20,998 bases of DNA from a virus: positions 1 to 20,998 of IMG/VR virus record IMGVR_UViG_3300036846_000414. One strand, given 5' to 3'. Within the stretch, counting starts at the first letter, position 1. The number at the start of each line of letters is the position of its first letter. Of the stretch, positions 1-6,430 are shown in pieces. The notes under the pieces were generated by a model. The model did not search any database. It saw nothing but the letters and a program-made list of their open reading frames with translations, and was not told the DNA's origin. The position numbers and the translations under genes were made by a program.

Positions 1-45
1 GACGAGCTCGTCGACGCCGGCGACCGCGCGGACGGCTTCCGATGA
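1..45 (+). CDS. 3' end of small helical protein (partial)
   Basis: Only the last 14 codons and the TGA stop lie in the window. They read DELVDAGDRADGFR and match the C-terminus of the complete 88-residue protein at 15089-15355 (which ends VDALVDADRADGFR). The substitutions between the copies show that divergence already exists at the left edge. The stop overlaps the methyltransferase start as ATGA. Function is unknown; see the full-length copy. Confidence 0.75.
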   Translation, partial: DELVDAGDRADGFR

Positions 46-614
46 GGCTCGCATACGCCGACCCGCCCTATCCTGGCAACGCCGCGCTTTACGTCGGTCA
101 TCCCGACTACGCCGGCGAGGTCGACCATCGCGAGCTCGTCGACGAGCTCGTCCGCTTCGACGGCTGGGCGCTTTCGACGAGCTCCCGCTCGCTCCGATCC
201 GTCCTCTCTCTCTGTCCGCCGGAGACGCGCGTCCTCGTCTGGGCGAACTACTCGATAGGCCGCTCATGGGAGCCGGTCCTCGTCTCGCCGGCTCGCCCGA
301 TCGCCGCCACGGGAGCTCCGCGCGACTGGCTCCGCATCGACGTCGAAGCCTTCCAATGGCGACCGCGGCCGGACGGCTACGTCATCGGTCGCAAGCCGCG
401 CGAGTTCTGCGTCTGGCTCTTCCGCTGGCTCGGCGCGATCGCCGGCGGCGACGATGAGCTCGTCGACCTCTTTCCGGGCTCCGGCGCCGTCGGCGATGCC
501 TGGGAGGCCTGGAATCGTCAACCGTCTCTCTTCGAGGCGCCGCGCGAGCCCGATCGTCGCGCCGCTCGTCGCTGGCGCCGCGACCGTCCCGGATGGGTCT
601 CGCTCCGCCTATGA
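42..614 (+). CDS. DNA adenine-N6 methyltransferase-like protein (variant A)
   Basis: This 190-residue protein is probably a phage DNA methyltransferase that transfers a methyl group from S-adenosylmethionine to adenine. The catalytic DPPY motif sits at the N-terminus (residues 7-10, in YADPPYPG). A motif-I-like DLFPGSGAVGDAWE, the cofactor-binding loop, sits near residues 145-158. DPPY before FxGxG is the order of the permuted beta-class N6-adenine enzymes. The protein is shorter than a typical 250-300 residue enzyme, but both key motifs are intact. It starts in an ATGA overlap with the previous gene and ends in another with the next. Likely roles are protection from host restriction or marking of the phage genome; the target sequence cannot be read from the gene. 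The allele at 15352 differs at about nine residues. Confidence 0.85.
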   Translation: MRLAYADPPYPGNAALYVGHPDYAGEVDHRELVDELVRFDGWALSTSSRSLRSVLSLCPPETRVLVWANYSIGRSWEPVLVSPARPIAATGAPRDWLRIDVEAFQWRPRPDGYVIGRKPREFCVWLFRWLGAIAGGDDELVDLFPGSGAVGDAWEAWNRQPSLFEAPREPDRRAARRWRRDRPGWVSLRL

Positions 615-898
615 GCCGCAAACGGCAGAAGGCCGCAGGCGGCGCCATAGGAGCCGGTCTCCCGGCCTCCGAGCACGTCGTCCGGTTAGACCGTCGCCGG
701 CGATCGCCGTCTCACCCGTGGGCCTGGCGTCCGACCTGCGCCGTCTGCGGTCCGCTCGGCTCCGGCTGGACGAAGGCCGAGCAGGAGGCGACCGAGCTCG
801 GCTTCAATCACGCCTTCGAGCACGCTCGGCCGCTTCAACTCGAGCTCGAGCTCGAGCTCCCACAAGGCCGGATAAGGCGCGCGAGGATCGTCCCTTGA
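611..898 (+). CDS. Small CxxC protein with Leu-Glu repeat (variant A)
   Basis: This 95-residue protein starts at the ATG of an ATGA overlap (residues MSRKRQKAAGG). A longer in-frame start at 593 lies inside the previous gene and is less likely. The N-terminus is basic. A CAVCGPLG segment gives one CxxC pair, which could form half a zinc site, with histidines further on (GFNHAFEHAR). A low-complexity LELELEL stretch encoded by repeated GAGCTC follows. The second copy at 15921 keeps the CxxC (CGAC), the WTKAE..ATELGF core and the Leu-Glu run but has a different tail, which supports a real gene. Function is not recognised; a small DNA- or protein-binding accessory protein is possible. Confidence 0.75.
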   Translation: MSRKRQKAAGGAIGAGLPASEHVVRLDRRRRSPSHPWAWRPTCAVCGPLGSGWTKAEQEATELGFNHAFEHARPLQLELELELPQGRIRRARIVP

Positions 899-984
899 GC
901 GGCCTCCAGGCCTGGCTTCTCCTGGCCGAGGGTCCGATCCTCGTCGCCGTCCTCGTCGTCGCCTTCGGCCGCCGGCGGCGATGA
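895..984 (+). CDS. Tiny single-pass membrane protein, TTG start (variant A)
   Basis: This 29-residue frame starts at TTG in a TTGA overlap with the preceding stop and ends in an ATGA overlap with the next start. It reads as one hydrophobic helix (QAWLLLAEGPILVAVLVVAF) followed by a GRRRR tail, so the basic end should face the cytoplasm. The second copy at 16196-16276 begins with ATG and encodes 26 residues with the same pattern (QVWLALVEGPLLVVVLVLIV, then RR). Conservation of frame, hydrophobicity and the EGP motif despite base changes is the main evidence for a real gene. It could be a holin accessory or another small membrane modulator; no function is assigned. Confidence 0.6.
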   Translation: MSGLQAWLLLAEGPILVAVLVVAFGRRRR

Positions 985-1361
985 GCGTCGTCCCGGCCGC
1001 GCCGATCTACGAGAGCGGCTTCAAGGCGCTCGAGGCGAACATCGCCGAGGTCCGCCGGCGGATCGCTCGCGGCCGTCCTCGGCCCGACGACCTCGACGAC
1101 CTCGAGGCCTGCACCGAGGCGCTCGCCGAGCTCCGCGCCTTGTACCGCGGCGACCTTCGCGTCGCGCTCGAGCTCGGCGACCGGAAGGTGTCGCCGCTCG
1201 ACGTCGCGCTCCTCCATGCGGAGGAGCTCCTCGCCGATGGACTCAGCTTGAGGACGATCCCGTTCGAGACTCGCGAGGCGCTTCGCCGCGATCGCGAGGC
1301 CGACTGGTCGGTCATCCTCTACGGCCTCGCCGGCTCCGGAGGTCACTCCGCGACTACCTAA
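981..1361 (+). CDS. Conserved helical protein of unknown function (variant A)
   Basis: This 126-residue, mostly helical protein is rich in Arg, Glu and Leu. It opens with VVPAAPIYESGF, followed by a helix with IRRRIARGRPRPDDLDDL-like sequence and an LHAEELL segment, and ends with a DWSVxLYGLAG motif. The second version (16734-17141, 135 residues) is about 80% identical by eye and differs mostly in the tail. The gene starts in an ATGA overlap directly with the tiny membrane gene. In the other copy a 154-residue gene lies between these two. It is the last gene before a hairpin terminator. The family is not recognised, and no catalytic motif is visible. Confidence 0.8.
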   Translation: MSVVPAAPIYESGFKALEANIAEVRRRIARGRPRPDDLDDLEACTEALAELRALYRGDLRVALELGDRKVSPLDVALLHAEELLADGLSLRTIPFETREALRRDREADWSVILYGLAGSGGHSATT

Positions 1362-1375
1362 GCCGGCGACGGCGG

Positions 1376-1403
1376 CCAGGCCTCCTCATCGCTTGAGGCC
1401 TGG
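1376..1403 (+). terminator. Hairpin terminator after accessory operon (variant A)
   Basis: CCAGGCCTC and GAGGCCTGG form a perfect 9-bp stem around a 10-base loop, 14 bases after the stop of the helical protein. At the same place the other copy has a different sequence forming a 12-bp stem, also with a 10-base loop (17162-17195), so the structure is conserved while the bases change. There is no T-tract. An overlapping alternative stem, TTGAGGC/GCCTCAA (1393-1412), competes with it in this copy. Confidence 0.6.
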
Positions 1404-1557
1404 TCGCCTCAACACTCGACGCTCAAGCCTGCCGGCGCGCCGGCGCTCGAGCTCGTCGACGTCATACGGTCGCGTCTGGGCCTCATCGGAGGCCTCGCTC
1501 CCGCCTGCGTCGTTCCGGGCGGAGGCGTCCCCTCCCCCCAGACCCCCCACCGAGACC

Positions 1558-1579
1558 CGAGCTCGCCCTAGCGAGCTCG
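1558..1579. promoter_or_regulatory. Perfect inverted repeat next to C-runs, possible packaging or control site
   Basis: CGAGCTCGC and GCGAGCTCG flank a four-base loop CCTA, giving a perfect 9-bp stem. It is preceded by runs of six C (about 1534-1548). Both elements persist in the second copy (17341-17362) although the flanks differ, which suggests function. The position upstream of the terminase gene is where cos or the late promoter would be expected in related phages. Terminator, cos-binding site or operator are all possible. Confidence 0.45.
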
Positions 1580-1597
1580 AAGGTCTCTCGACCAAGG

Positions 1598-1617
1598 TCC
1601 GACCTCACTCGGTCGGA
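1598..1617. promoter_or_regulatory. Short hairpin at the start of the identical region
   Basis: TCCGACC and GGTCGGA form a 7-bp stem with a six-base loop (TCACTC), 61 bases before the terminase ATG. The identical part of the two genome copies begins at 1590, just before it. It could be a leader structure or part of a packaging site; role unknown. Confidence 0.35.
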
Positions 1618-1677
1618 AGGCGACTCCTGCGCTCGACGCTCGCGGCCGAGCTCCGACGTCGGCGCTACCGTCTCCGC

Positions 1678-3618
1678 ATGGCGGCCAAGCAGCGAGCTCA
1701 CGGCCAGGCCTGGCGCGAGCACGTCGCTCGAGTCACGCCGGAGCTCCGCGCTCGATGCGGCGACCTCTGCGAGCTCTGCGGCGCGCCGATCGACTTCGAC
1801 GCTCCGCCTCGTTCGAGGCGATCGCCGAGCGTCGACCACGTCGTCCCGATCCATGCCGGCGGCGATCCTCTCCCGCCGGTCGAGGAGCTCCGCCTCGTTC
1901 ACTACGGATGCAACGCCAAGCGAGGCAACCGGACGAGGCGAGGCGGCGTCCGCCTCGCCGCTCCCGTCGCGCCGGCCGTCGAGCTCCGAGCTCCGGCCTC
2001 GCCGAGGCCTCGCATGTACGAGCCGCCTCGACGGTCGCGCCACGACTCGAGCCTCGACTCTCATCCGTCGCTCCTCGACGAGCTCGAGCTCGCGGCTCTC
2101 GAGCGGTCGCGCTCCGGCCGGTTTTCTAGCCCTGCGATGACCCGGCGCCAGTCGGCAAGTGTTATCTCCCCTGGAAACACCCGGAGCTCCGCCAGGACGC
2201 GCCGGCGTCCGTCGGAAGAGGTCGAGCTCGTCCCGCCTCGCCTCGAGACGCGCCGGCCTTCCGACGTCGTCGGCTCCTACGGCGCCGAGGCGGCCGGCTG
2301 GATCGAGCGCTACCTCCGCGACGACCTTCGACCCTGGCAGCGCTACGCGCTCGAGCGGGTCCTCGAGCATCGCGAGGACGGCTCGCTCCGCTGGCGCCGC
2401 GTCATCCTCACCGTCTCGCGCCAGTCCGGGAAGAGCATCCTCTCGCGCGGCCTTTGCGGCTGGCGCGTCGGCGCCGCGGACCTCTTCGACGAGCCGCAGG
2501 AGGTCCTGCACGTCGCGAACCTCCGCGCGACCGCCTCCCGTATCTGGACGCCGGCGGCGCGGACGCTCGAGGAGACGCTCGGCGTCACCGTCCGCCGCTC
2601 GAACGGTCAAGAGGCGATCGAGCTCGTCGACGGCTCGGCCTGGCGGCTCGCCGCGTCGACCCTGGACGGCGGCGTCGGCTCGAGCGTCTCGCTCGCCTTC
2701 GTCGACGAGGCCTGGCGCGTCTCCCGCGACGTCGTCGACGGCTCGATCGCGCCGACGATGCTCGAGCGCGCCTCGCCTCAACTCGTCCTCGTCTCGACGG
2801 CCGGCGACGGCGGCTCGACGCTCCTCATCGAGGACCGCGACGCCGCGATCGCGGAGCTCGACGACCCGGACGAGGCGCGCATCCTCCTCCTCGAGTGGTC
2901 GGCGCCGCCGGAGGCCTACCCGGACGACCGCGACGCCTGGCGGCTCGCCTCGCCTCACTGGACGCCGGCCAGGCTCGAGGCGCTCGAGCACGCGCACGCG
3001 ACGAGCTCCGAGAACGACTGGCGCCGCCAGTACCTCAACCAGTGGGTCCTCGCGGCCCGGTCCTGGATCGCGCCGGCTCAATGGTCGGCCGCGGCCGAGG
3101 CGGAGCTCGAGCTCCCGTCGAAGCCGGCCGGCACGCTCGCCGTCAACGACCGCGACGGTCAGCCGGGAGCCTGCGGCTACGTCCTCGCGATCGCCGACGA
3201 CGCCGGCGACGTCGTCGTCTCCGGTCGCGCCTTCCCGACCCGCCGCGCTCTCTGGGCGGAGCTCGAGCTCCTCGCCGCGCGCCGGCGAGGCCTCGTCCTC
3301 CTCCATCCGGCCTCGTTCGAGAGGCACGTCGCGAGCCTCCGCGGCGTCACGACTCAGAAGGTCGGCACCGCCGAGCAGCGCGCCGGCTACGGCCCGACGC
3401 TGGCCGCGGTCGTCGACGGCCGCCTCCGCCACGACGGCGACCCGGAGCTCACTCGGCAAATGCTCACGGCGACGCCAGTGACGATCCCGGACGTCGGGAC
3501 GACGCTCTCCGCCAGGCGGTCGCCTGGTCCGATCTTCCTCGCTCGCGCGGCCGTCTGGGCGATCGGCGCCGAGCTCCGGCCGGAGCGTCGCCGGAAGCCG
3601 CTCATCGTCTCCGCCTAG
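1678..3618 (+). CDS. terL: HNH endonuclease-large terminase subunit fusion
   Basis: This 646-residue protein combines a packaging nuclease and motor. Residues 1-85 form an HNH domain with zinc pair C31/C34, catalytic D53-H54 and the H75..C78-N79 end. Residues from about 190 onward are the terminase large subunit. Its Walker A-type loop VSRQSGKS lies at 246-253, a Walker B DEAW at 343-346, and the LVSTAGDGGS coupling motif near 370. The C-terminal nuclease region is divergent. In most phages HNH and TerL are separate genes; here no stop divides them. TerL alone could start at the in-frame ATG at 2137 (493 residues, a normal TerL size). The start at 1678 is supported by the second copy, where an in-frame stop lies upstream. 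The segment around 2120-2215 has odd codon use. No small terminase gene is seen. It heads the late operon. Confidence 0.88.
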   Translation: MAAKQRAHGQAWREHVARVTPELRARCGDLCELCGAPIDFDAPPRSRRSPSVDHVVPIHAGGDPLPPVEELRLVHYGCNAKRGNRTRRGGVRLAAPVAPAVELRAPASPRPRMYEPPRRSRHDSSLDSHPSLLDELELAALERSRSGRFSSPAMTRRQSASVISPGNTRSSARTRRRPSEEVELVPPRLETRRPSDVVGSYGAEAAGWIERYLRDDLRPWQRYALERVLEHREDGSLRWRRVILTVSRQSGKSILSRGLCGWRVGAADLFDEPQEVLHVANLRATASRIWTPAARTLEETLGVTVRRSNGQEAIELVDGSAWRLAASTLDGGVGSSVSLAFVDEAWRVSRDVVDGSIAPTMLERASPQLVLVSTAGDGGSTLLIEDRDAAIAELDDPDEARILLLEWSAPPEAYPDDRDAWRLASPHWTPARLEALEHAHATSSENDWRRQYLNQWVLAARSWIAPAQWSAAAEAELELPSKPAGTLAVNDRDGQPGACGYVLAIADDAGDVVVSGRAFPTRRALWAELELLAARRRGLVLLHPASFERHVASLRGVTTQKVGTAEQRAGYGPTLAAVVDGRLRHDGDPELTRQMLTATPVTIPDVGTTLSARRSPGPIFLARAAVWAIGAELRPERRRKPLIVSA

Positions 3619-3680
3619 CCGATCGGCCTACGCCGAACGGCCGATTGCGGCGCGAGCTCGCCGAGCTCACGCTTCGAGGG

Positions 3681-4817
3681 ATGAGACTCCGCCGCGGAGC
3701 GTCGCTCGAGCTCGAGGCCGCGAGGCCTCGCGTCCGGCTCCCGGTCGTCCGCTCCGGCACGCCGCTCGAGGTCGCCGAGGTCGCCTGGCTCACCGAGGGA
3801 GTCGGCCGCGAGGCGGCGCTCACGATCCCCGCGGTCGCCGCCTGCCGCGCCGCGATCGTCGGGACGGTCGTCCAGCTTCCGGCCTACGCCTACCGCGGCG
3901 ACGAGCGGCTCGAGCCCGGCTACCTCCTGACGAGGCCGGACCCGTCGACGACCTGGACGGCGACGATCGCCGGCACCGTCGACGACCTCCTCTTCCACGG
4001 CCGCGCCTACTGGCGCGTCCTCGAGCGCGACTCGGAAGGCTTCCCGCGGCGCGCTCGCTGGACGCCTCACCGCGACGTCACGCCGGAGACCCGCTCGACC
4101 GGCGGCTCCTACTCCGAGCTCACCGGCTACCGCGTCGCCGGCGTCCCTCGCGAGCTCGAGGTCGACGAGCTCATCCGCTTCGACGGCCAGGCTCCCGGCG
4201 TCCTCGAGACCGGAGCTCGCACGCTCGCCGCGGCGCTCGAGCTCGAGGAGGCGGCTCGCCGGCTCGCCTCCATCGAGCTCCCCGCCGGCGTCCTCAAGAA
4301 CGAAGGCACCGAGCTCGGCGAGGACGAGGCGGCCGCGCTCGTCGCCTCGTTCGAGGCGATGCGGCGCGAGCATGGCGTCGCCTTCGTCCAAGGCCTCGAG
4401 TACCAACGCGAGAACCTCAACGCCGCCGACCTCCAACTCATCGAGGCGCGTCACAACGTCTCGACCGAGGTCGCGCGGCTCTTCTCGGTCCCGGTCGCGA
4501 TGATCGGCGCCTCGCCGTCCGGCAACTCGAGCGCGCTCCTCTACTCGAACCTCAGCCAACAACTCGCGATCCTGGTCTCGTCGGCCTGCGCGCCGCATCT
4601 CAAGGTCGTCGAGTCGACCCTCTCCGACGTCGTCCCGCGCGGCCAGGCGGTCGCCTTCGACGTCCAATCGTTCCTTCGCGGCGACCCGCAGGCCGCGTCC
4701 GACTACGCGACCGGCCTCCTCGCCGCCGGCGTCATCGACGTCGCCGAGGCCCGGTCCATGCTCGGCATCCCGTCCTCGTCCGGCACGCCGCCGGACCTCA
4801 CCCCTGGGAGGCTCTAA
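3681..4817 (+). CDS. Portal protein (HK97-type)
   Basis: This 378-residue protein forms the dodecameric ring through which DNA enters the capsid. Family hallmarks are visible: an N-terminal segment ending in AACRAAIVGTVVQLPAYAY, a VDDLLFHGRAYWRV strand region, and the C-terminal core NLNAADLQLIEARHNV followed by EVARLFSVPVAMIG and the SSALLYSNLSQQ helix. The length matches small HK97-type portals. The ATG at 3681 is chosen. An in-frame TTG at 3645 would add 12 residues and cannot be excluded, because the GAGG run next to the ATG is too close to act as a good ribosome site. The gap from TerL (62 bases) contains a weak ATCGGCC/GGCCGAT inverted repeat. The stop lies two bases before the protease start. 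Confidence 0.9.
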   Translation: MRLRRGASLELEAARPRVRLPVVRSGTPLEVAEVAWLTEGVGREAALTIPAVAACRAAIVGTVVQLPAYAYRGDERLEPGYLLTRPDPSTTWTATIAGTVDDLLFHGRAYWRVLERDSEGFPRRARWTPHRDVTPETRSTGGSYSELTGYRVAGVPRELEVDELIRFDGQAPGVLETGARTLAAALELEEAARRLASIELPAGVLKNEGTELGEDEAAALVASFEAMRREHGVAFVQGLEYQRENLNAADLQLIEARHNVSTEVARLFSVPVAMIGASPSGNSSALLYSNLSQQLAILVSSACAPHLKVVESTLSDVVPRGQAVAFDVQSFLRGDPQAASDYATGLLAAGVIDVAEARSMLGIPSSSGTPPDLTPGRL

Positions 4818-4819
4818 CG

Positions 4820-6430
4820 ATGCTCCACTTCGAGCGCGAGGTCCTCGTCGCCGACCTCAACGAGAGGACGATCGAGGGAGTCATCGTCCCCTATGACGAG
4901 GTCGGCGTCATCCAAGGCCGCGAGTACCGCTTCAGGGCCGGCTCTGTCCAGCTCGGCCGCCGCGTCCCGCTCCTCGTCGACCACGATCGCGGCCGGCCGA
5001 TCGGCGTCCTCGCCGAGCTCGTCGACCAACCGACCGGCGTCCTGGCGCGCTTCCGCGTCGACGCGACCGAGGCCGGCGACGAGGCCTTGACGCAGGCCGC
5101 GTCCGGCTCGCGCGGCGCGCTCTCGGTCGGCGCCGAGGTCATCCGCTCGAGCATGGCGCGCGACGGCGTCGTCGACGTCGAGGCCGGCCTCATCCATGAG
5201 ACCTCGCTCCTCGCGCTCGGCGCCTTCGAGTCGGCGGCCGTCACCCGCGTCGCCGCCGAGCAGGACGACCCGGACGGCGACGAGCCGACCGCCGAGCCGG
5301 CCGCCGACGACGGCCACGAAGCCGAGCTCGGCGACGACGAGCAGGACGACGAGCAGGAGACGACCGCCGAGCCGGTCGAGACGTCACCCGATCAAGAGGA
5401 GCTCGAGCTCGACGAGCCCGACGACGACGACGCCGGCGCCGCCGGCGACCCCGAAGGAGGGACCATGACCGAAGCAGCATCCGCGGCGCCCGTCATCCGC
5501 GCCGAGCGCTCGCGCTCGCCGCGCGAGCTCCTCGCCGGCGAGTACGTCGAGGCGATGATCCGCGCGAGCCAGGGAGACCGCGACGCCGCGCGGCTCATCG
5601 AGGCCGCGCTCACCGAGACGCTCTCGACCGACGTCGGCGGCCTCCTGCCTCCGACCTTCGAGCGGACCGTCATCGGCGGCCGCGACGTTCACCGGCCGCT
5701 CTTCGAGACCTTCCGCTCGAGGCCGCTCCCCGGAGTCGGCCTCCTGGTCAACAAGCCGGCATGGACGACGCCGCCGGAGGGAGCATGGGCGGCCGACGTC
5801 GACGCCGACGCGACGACCTCGAAGGTCGTCGTCGGCTCTCAGTCGGCGGCCGTCATCCGCTGGGACTGGGCCGGCGCGATCCCCTGGGTCGTCGTCCAAC
5901 GCTCCGACCCGTCGATCGTCGACGAGATCTACGGCGAGGCCGTCCAGTCCTGGTATCTCGACGTCGAGGCGAAGATCGGCGGCGAGGTCCTCCAGGCGGC
6001 TCCCGGCGTCGCGACGACGCTCGGCGCCGGCATCGCGGAGTTCTACGTCGCGAGCGGCTCGGAGCGCTCGCCGGAGGTCATCCTCATGGCGCCCGACGTC
6101 TGGGGCATGTTCGCCGACGCCGGCGCGCTCACCGTCCCGCTCGGCATGGGAGGCGTCTCCGCGGCCGAGCTCACGGCGAGTTTCGCCGGCATCCCGGCGA
6201 AGAGCTCCGGCACGCTCGCGCCTGGGACGGCGATCCTCGCGACCCGGCGCGCCGTCGACGCCAGGGTCACCGAGCCGGTCCGGCTCACGGCGAACGCGAT
6301 CGGCGCGCTCAACGTCGAGCTCGCCGTCGTCGGCGAGGGGCTCTTCGACACCGACTACCCGCGCGAGCTCCTCATGCTCTCCGGCGTCACGCCGGCGACC
6401 GCGGTCGCGTCGGTCAAGGCGAAGAGCTAG
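4820..6430 (+). CDS. Prohead protease-major capsid protein fusion
   Basis: This 536-residue polyprotein carries two head functions. Residues 1-150 resemble the HK97-type prohead protease: H55 in LLVDHDRG, the likely catalytic S102 in GALSVG, and a following HETSLLALGAF segment. Residues 149-214 are extremely acidic (long Asp/Glu runs), resembling a scaffold or delta region. From M216 an HK97-fold major capsid protein follows, with the conserved TDVGGLLPPTFERTVI N-arm and a P-domain/E-loop region rich in PPEGAWAADVDADAT. A GGGAGG ribosome site precedes the start. An internal start with a stronger ribosome site at 5465 probably makes extra free capsid protein. The fusion would supply protease, scaffold and shell from one frame, with self-cleavage releasing mature capsid. 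Confidence 0.9.
   Translation: MLHFEREVLVADLNERTIEGVIVPYDEVGVIQGREYRFRAGSVQLGRRVPLLVDHDRGRPIGVLAELVDQPTGVLARFRVDATEAGDEALTQAASGSRGALSVGAEVIRSSMARDGVVDVEAGLIHETSLLALGAFESAAVTRVAAEQDDPDGDEPTAEPAADDGHEAELGDDEQDDEQETTAEPVETSPDQEELELDEPDDDDAGAAGDPEGGTMTEAASAAPVIRAERSRSPRELLAGEYVEAMIRASQGDRDAARLIEAALTETLSTDVGGLLPPTFERTVIGGRDVHRPLFETFRSRPLPGVGLLVNKPAWTTPPEGAWAADVDADATTSKVVVGSQSAAVIRWDWAGAIPWVVVQRSDPSIVDEIYGEAVQSWYLDVEAKIGGEVLQAAPGVATTLGAGIAEFYVASGSERSPEVILMAPDVWGMFADAGALTVPLGMGGVSAAELTASFAGIPAKSSGTLAPGTAILATRRAVDARVTEPVRLTANAIGALNVELAVVGEGLFDTDYPRELLMLSGVTPATAVASVKAKS
5454..5467 (+). promoter_or_regulatory. Internal ribosome site and start for free capsid protein
   Basis: AAGGAGGG at 5454-5461 lies three bases before an in-frame ATG at 5465. 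It is one of the best Shine-Dalgarno sequences in the window. Initiation here would give a 321-residue protein, MTEAASAAP onward, which is a natural major capsid N-terminus. It would allow many capsid copies per protease-capsid fusion. This is inference from sequence; the fusion frame itself is continuous. Confidence 0.6.

Larger units (their letters stand above)
1362..1677. other. Non-coding gap before the terminase, with several hairpins
   Basis: This 316-base gap holds, in order, a terminator-like hairpin (1376-1403), the palindrome GCCGGCGCGCCGGC near 1430, two C-runs (about 1530-1550), a perfect 9-bp inverted repeat (1558-1579) and a 7-bp hairpin (1598-1617). The terminase frame is open back to 1393 here. 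In the second copy that frame is closed by a TAG at 17370-17372, so the gap is most likely untranslated. It should contain the late promoter and perhaps the cos site. No clear -35/-10 pair is visible in this GC-rich sequence. Confidence 0.7.
1..5216 (+). repeat. First copy of a genome-unit repeat (partner 15311-20998)
   Basis: Two zones are seen. Positions 1590-5216 match 17372-20998 at a constant offset of 15,782, with no difference found; translations in all frames are the same. Positions 1-1589 match 15311-17371 in gene order but are diverged. The methyltransferase proteins differ at about 9 of 190 residues, and the second copy has an additional 154-residue gene. The offset moves from 15,310 at the left to 15,782 at the right, mostly because of that insertion. 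The sharp change from diverged to identical lies at 1590/17372, inside the non-coding gap before the terminase. Confidence 0.95.

Noticed and set aside
840-866. GAGCTC tandem runs (also near 10022-10045 and 16148-16172) as a possible repeat array or origin iterons
   Set aside because: They lie inside coding frames and encode Leu-Glu runs; unit length and positions are explained by codon choice.
1393-1677. A 95-residue N-terminal extension of the HNH-terminase gene
   Set aside because: Open only in the first copy. In the second copy an in-frame TAG at 17370-17372 closes it, and the sequence there crosses hairpins and a diverged gap.
1483-3459. A 658-codon open frame on the minus strand opposite the terminase, repeated at 17292-19241
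   Set aside because: It is the mirror of the HNH-terminase gene, caused by reverse-complementary preferred codons. It has no recognisable domains, is Arg/Glu/Asp/Leu low complexity, and lacks a ribosome site.
3621-3646. ATCGGCC/GGCCGAT inverted repeat between terminase and portal as a terminator
   Set aside because: A 7-bp stem with a 10-base loop and no T-run inside an operon; stems of this strength arise often in such GC-rich sequence, and there is no second variant to test covariation.
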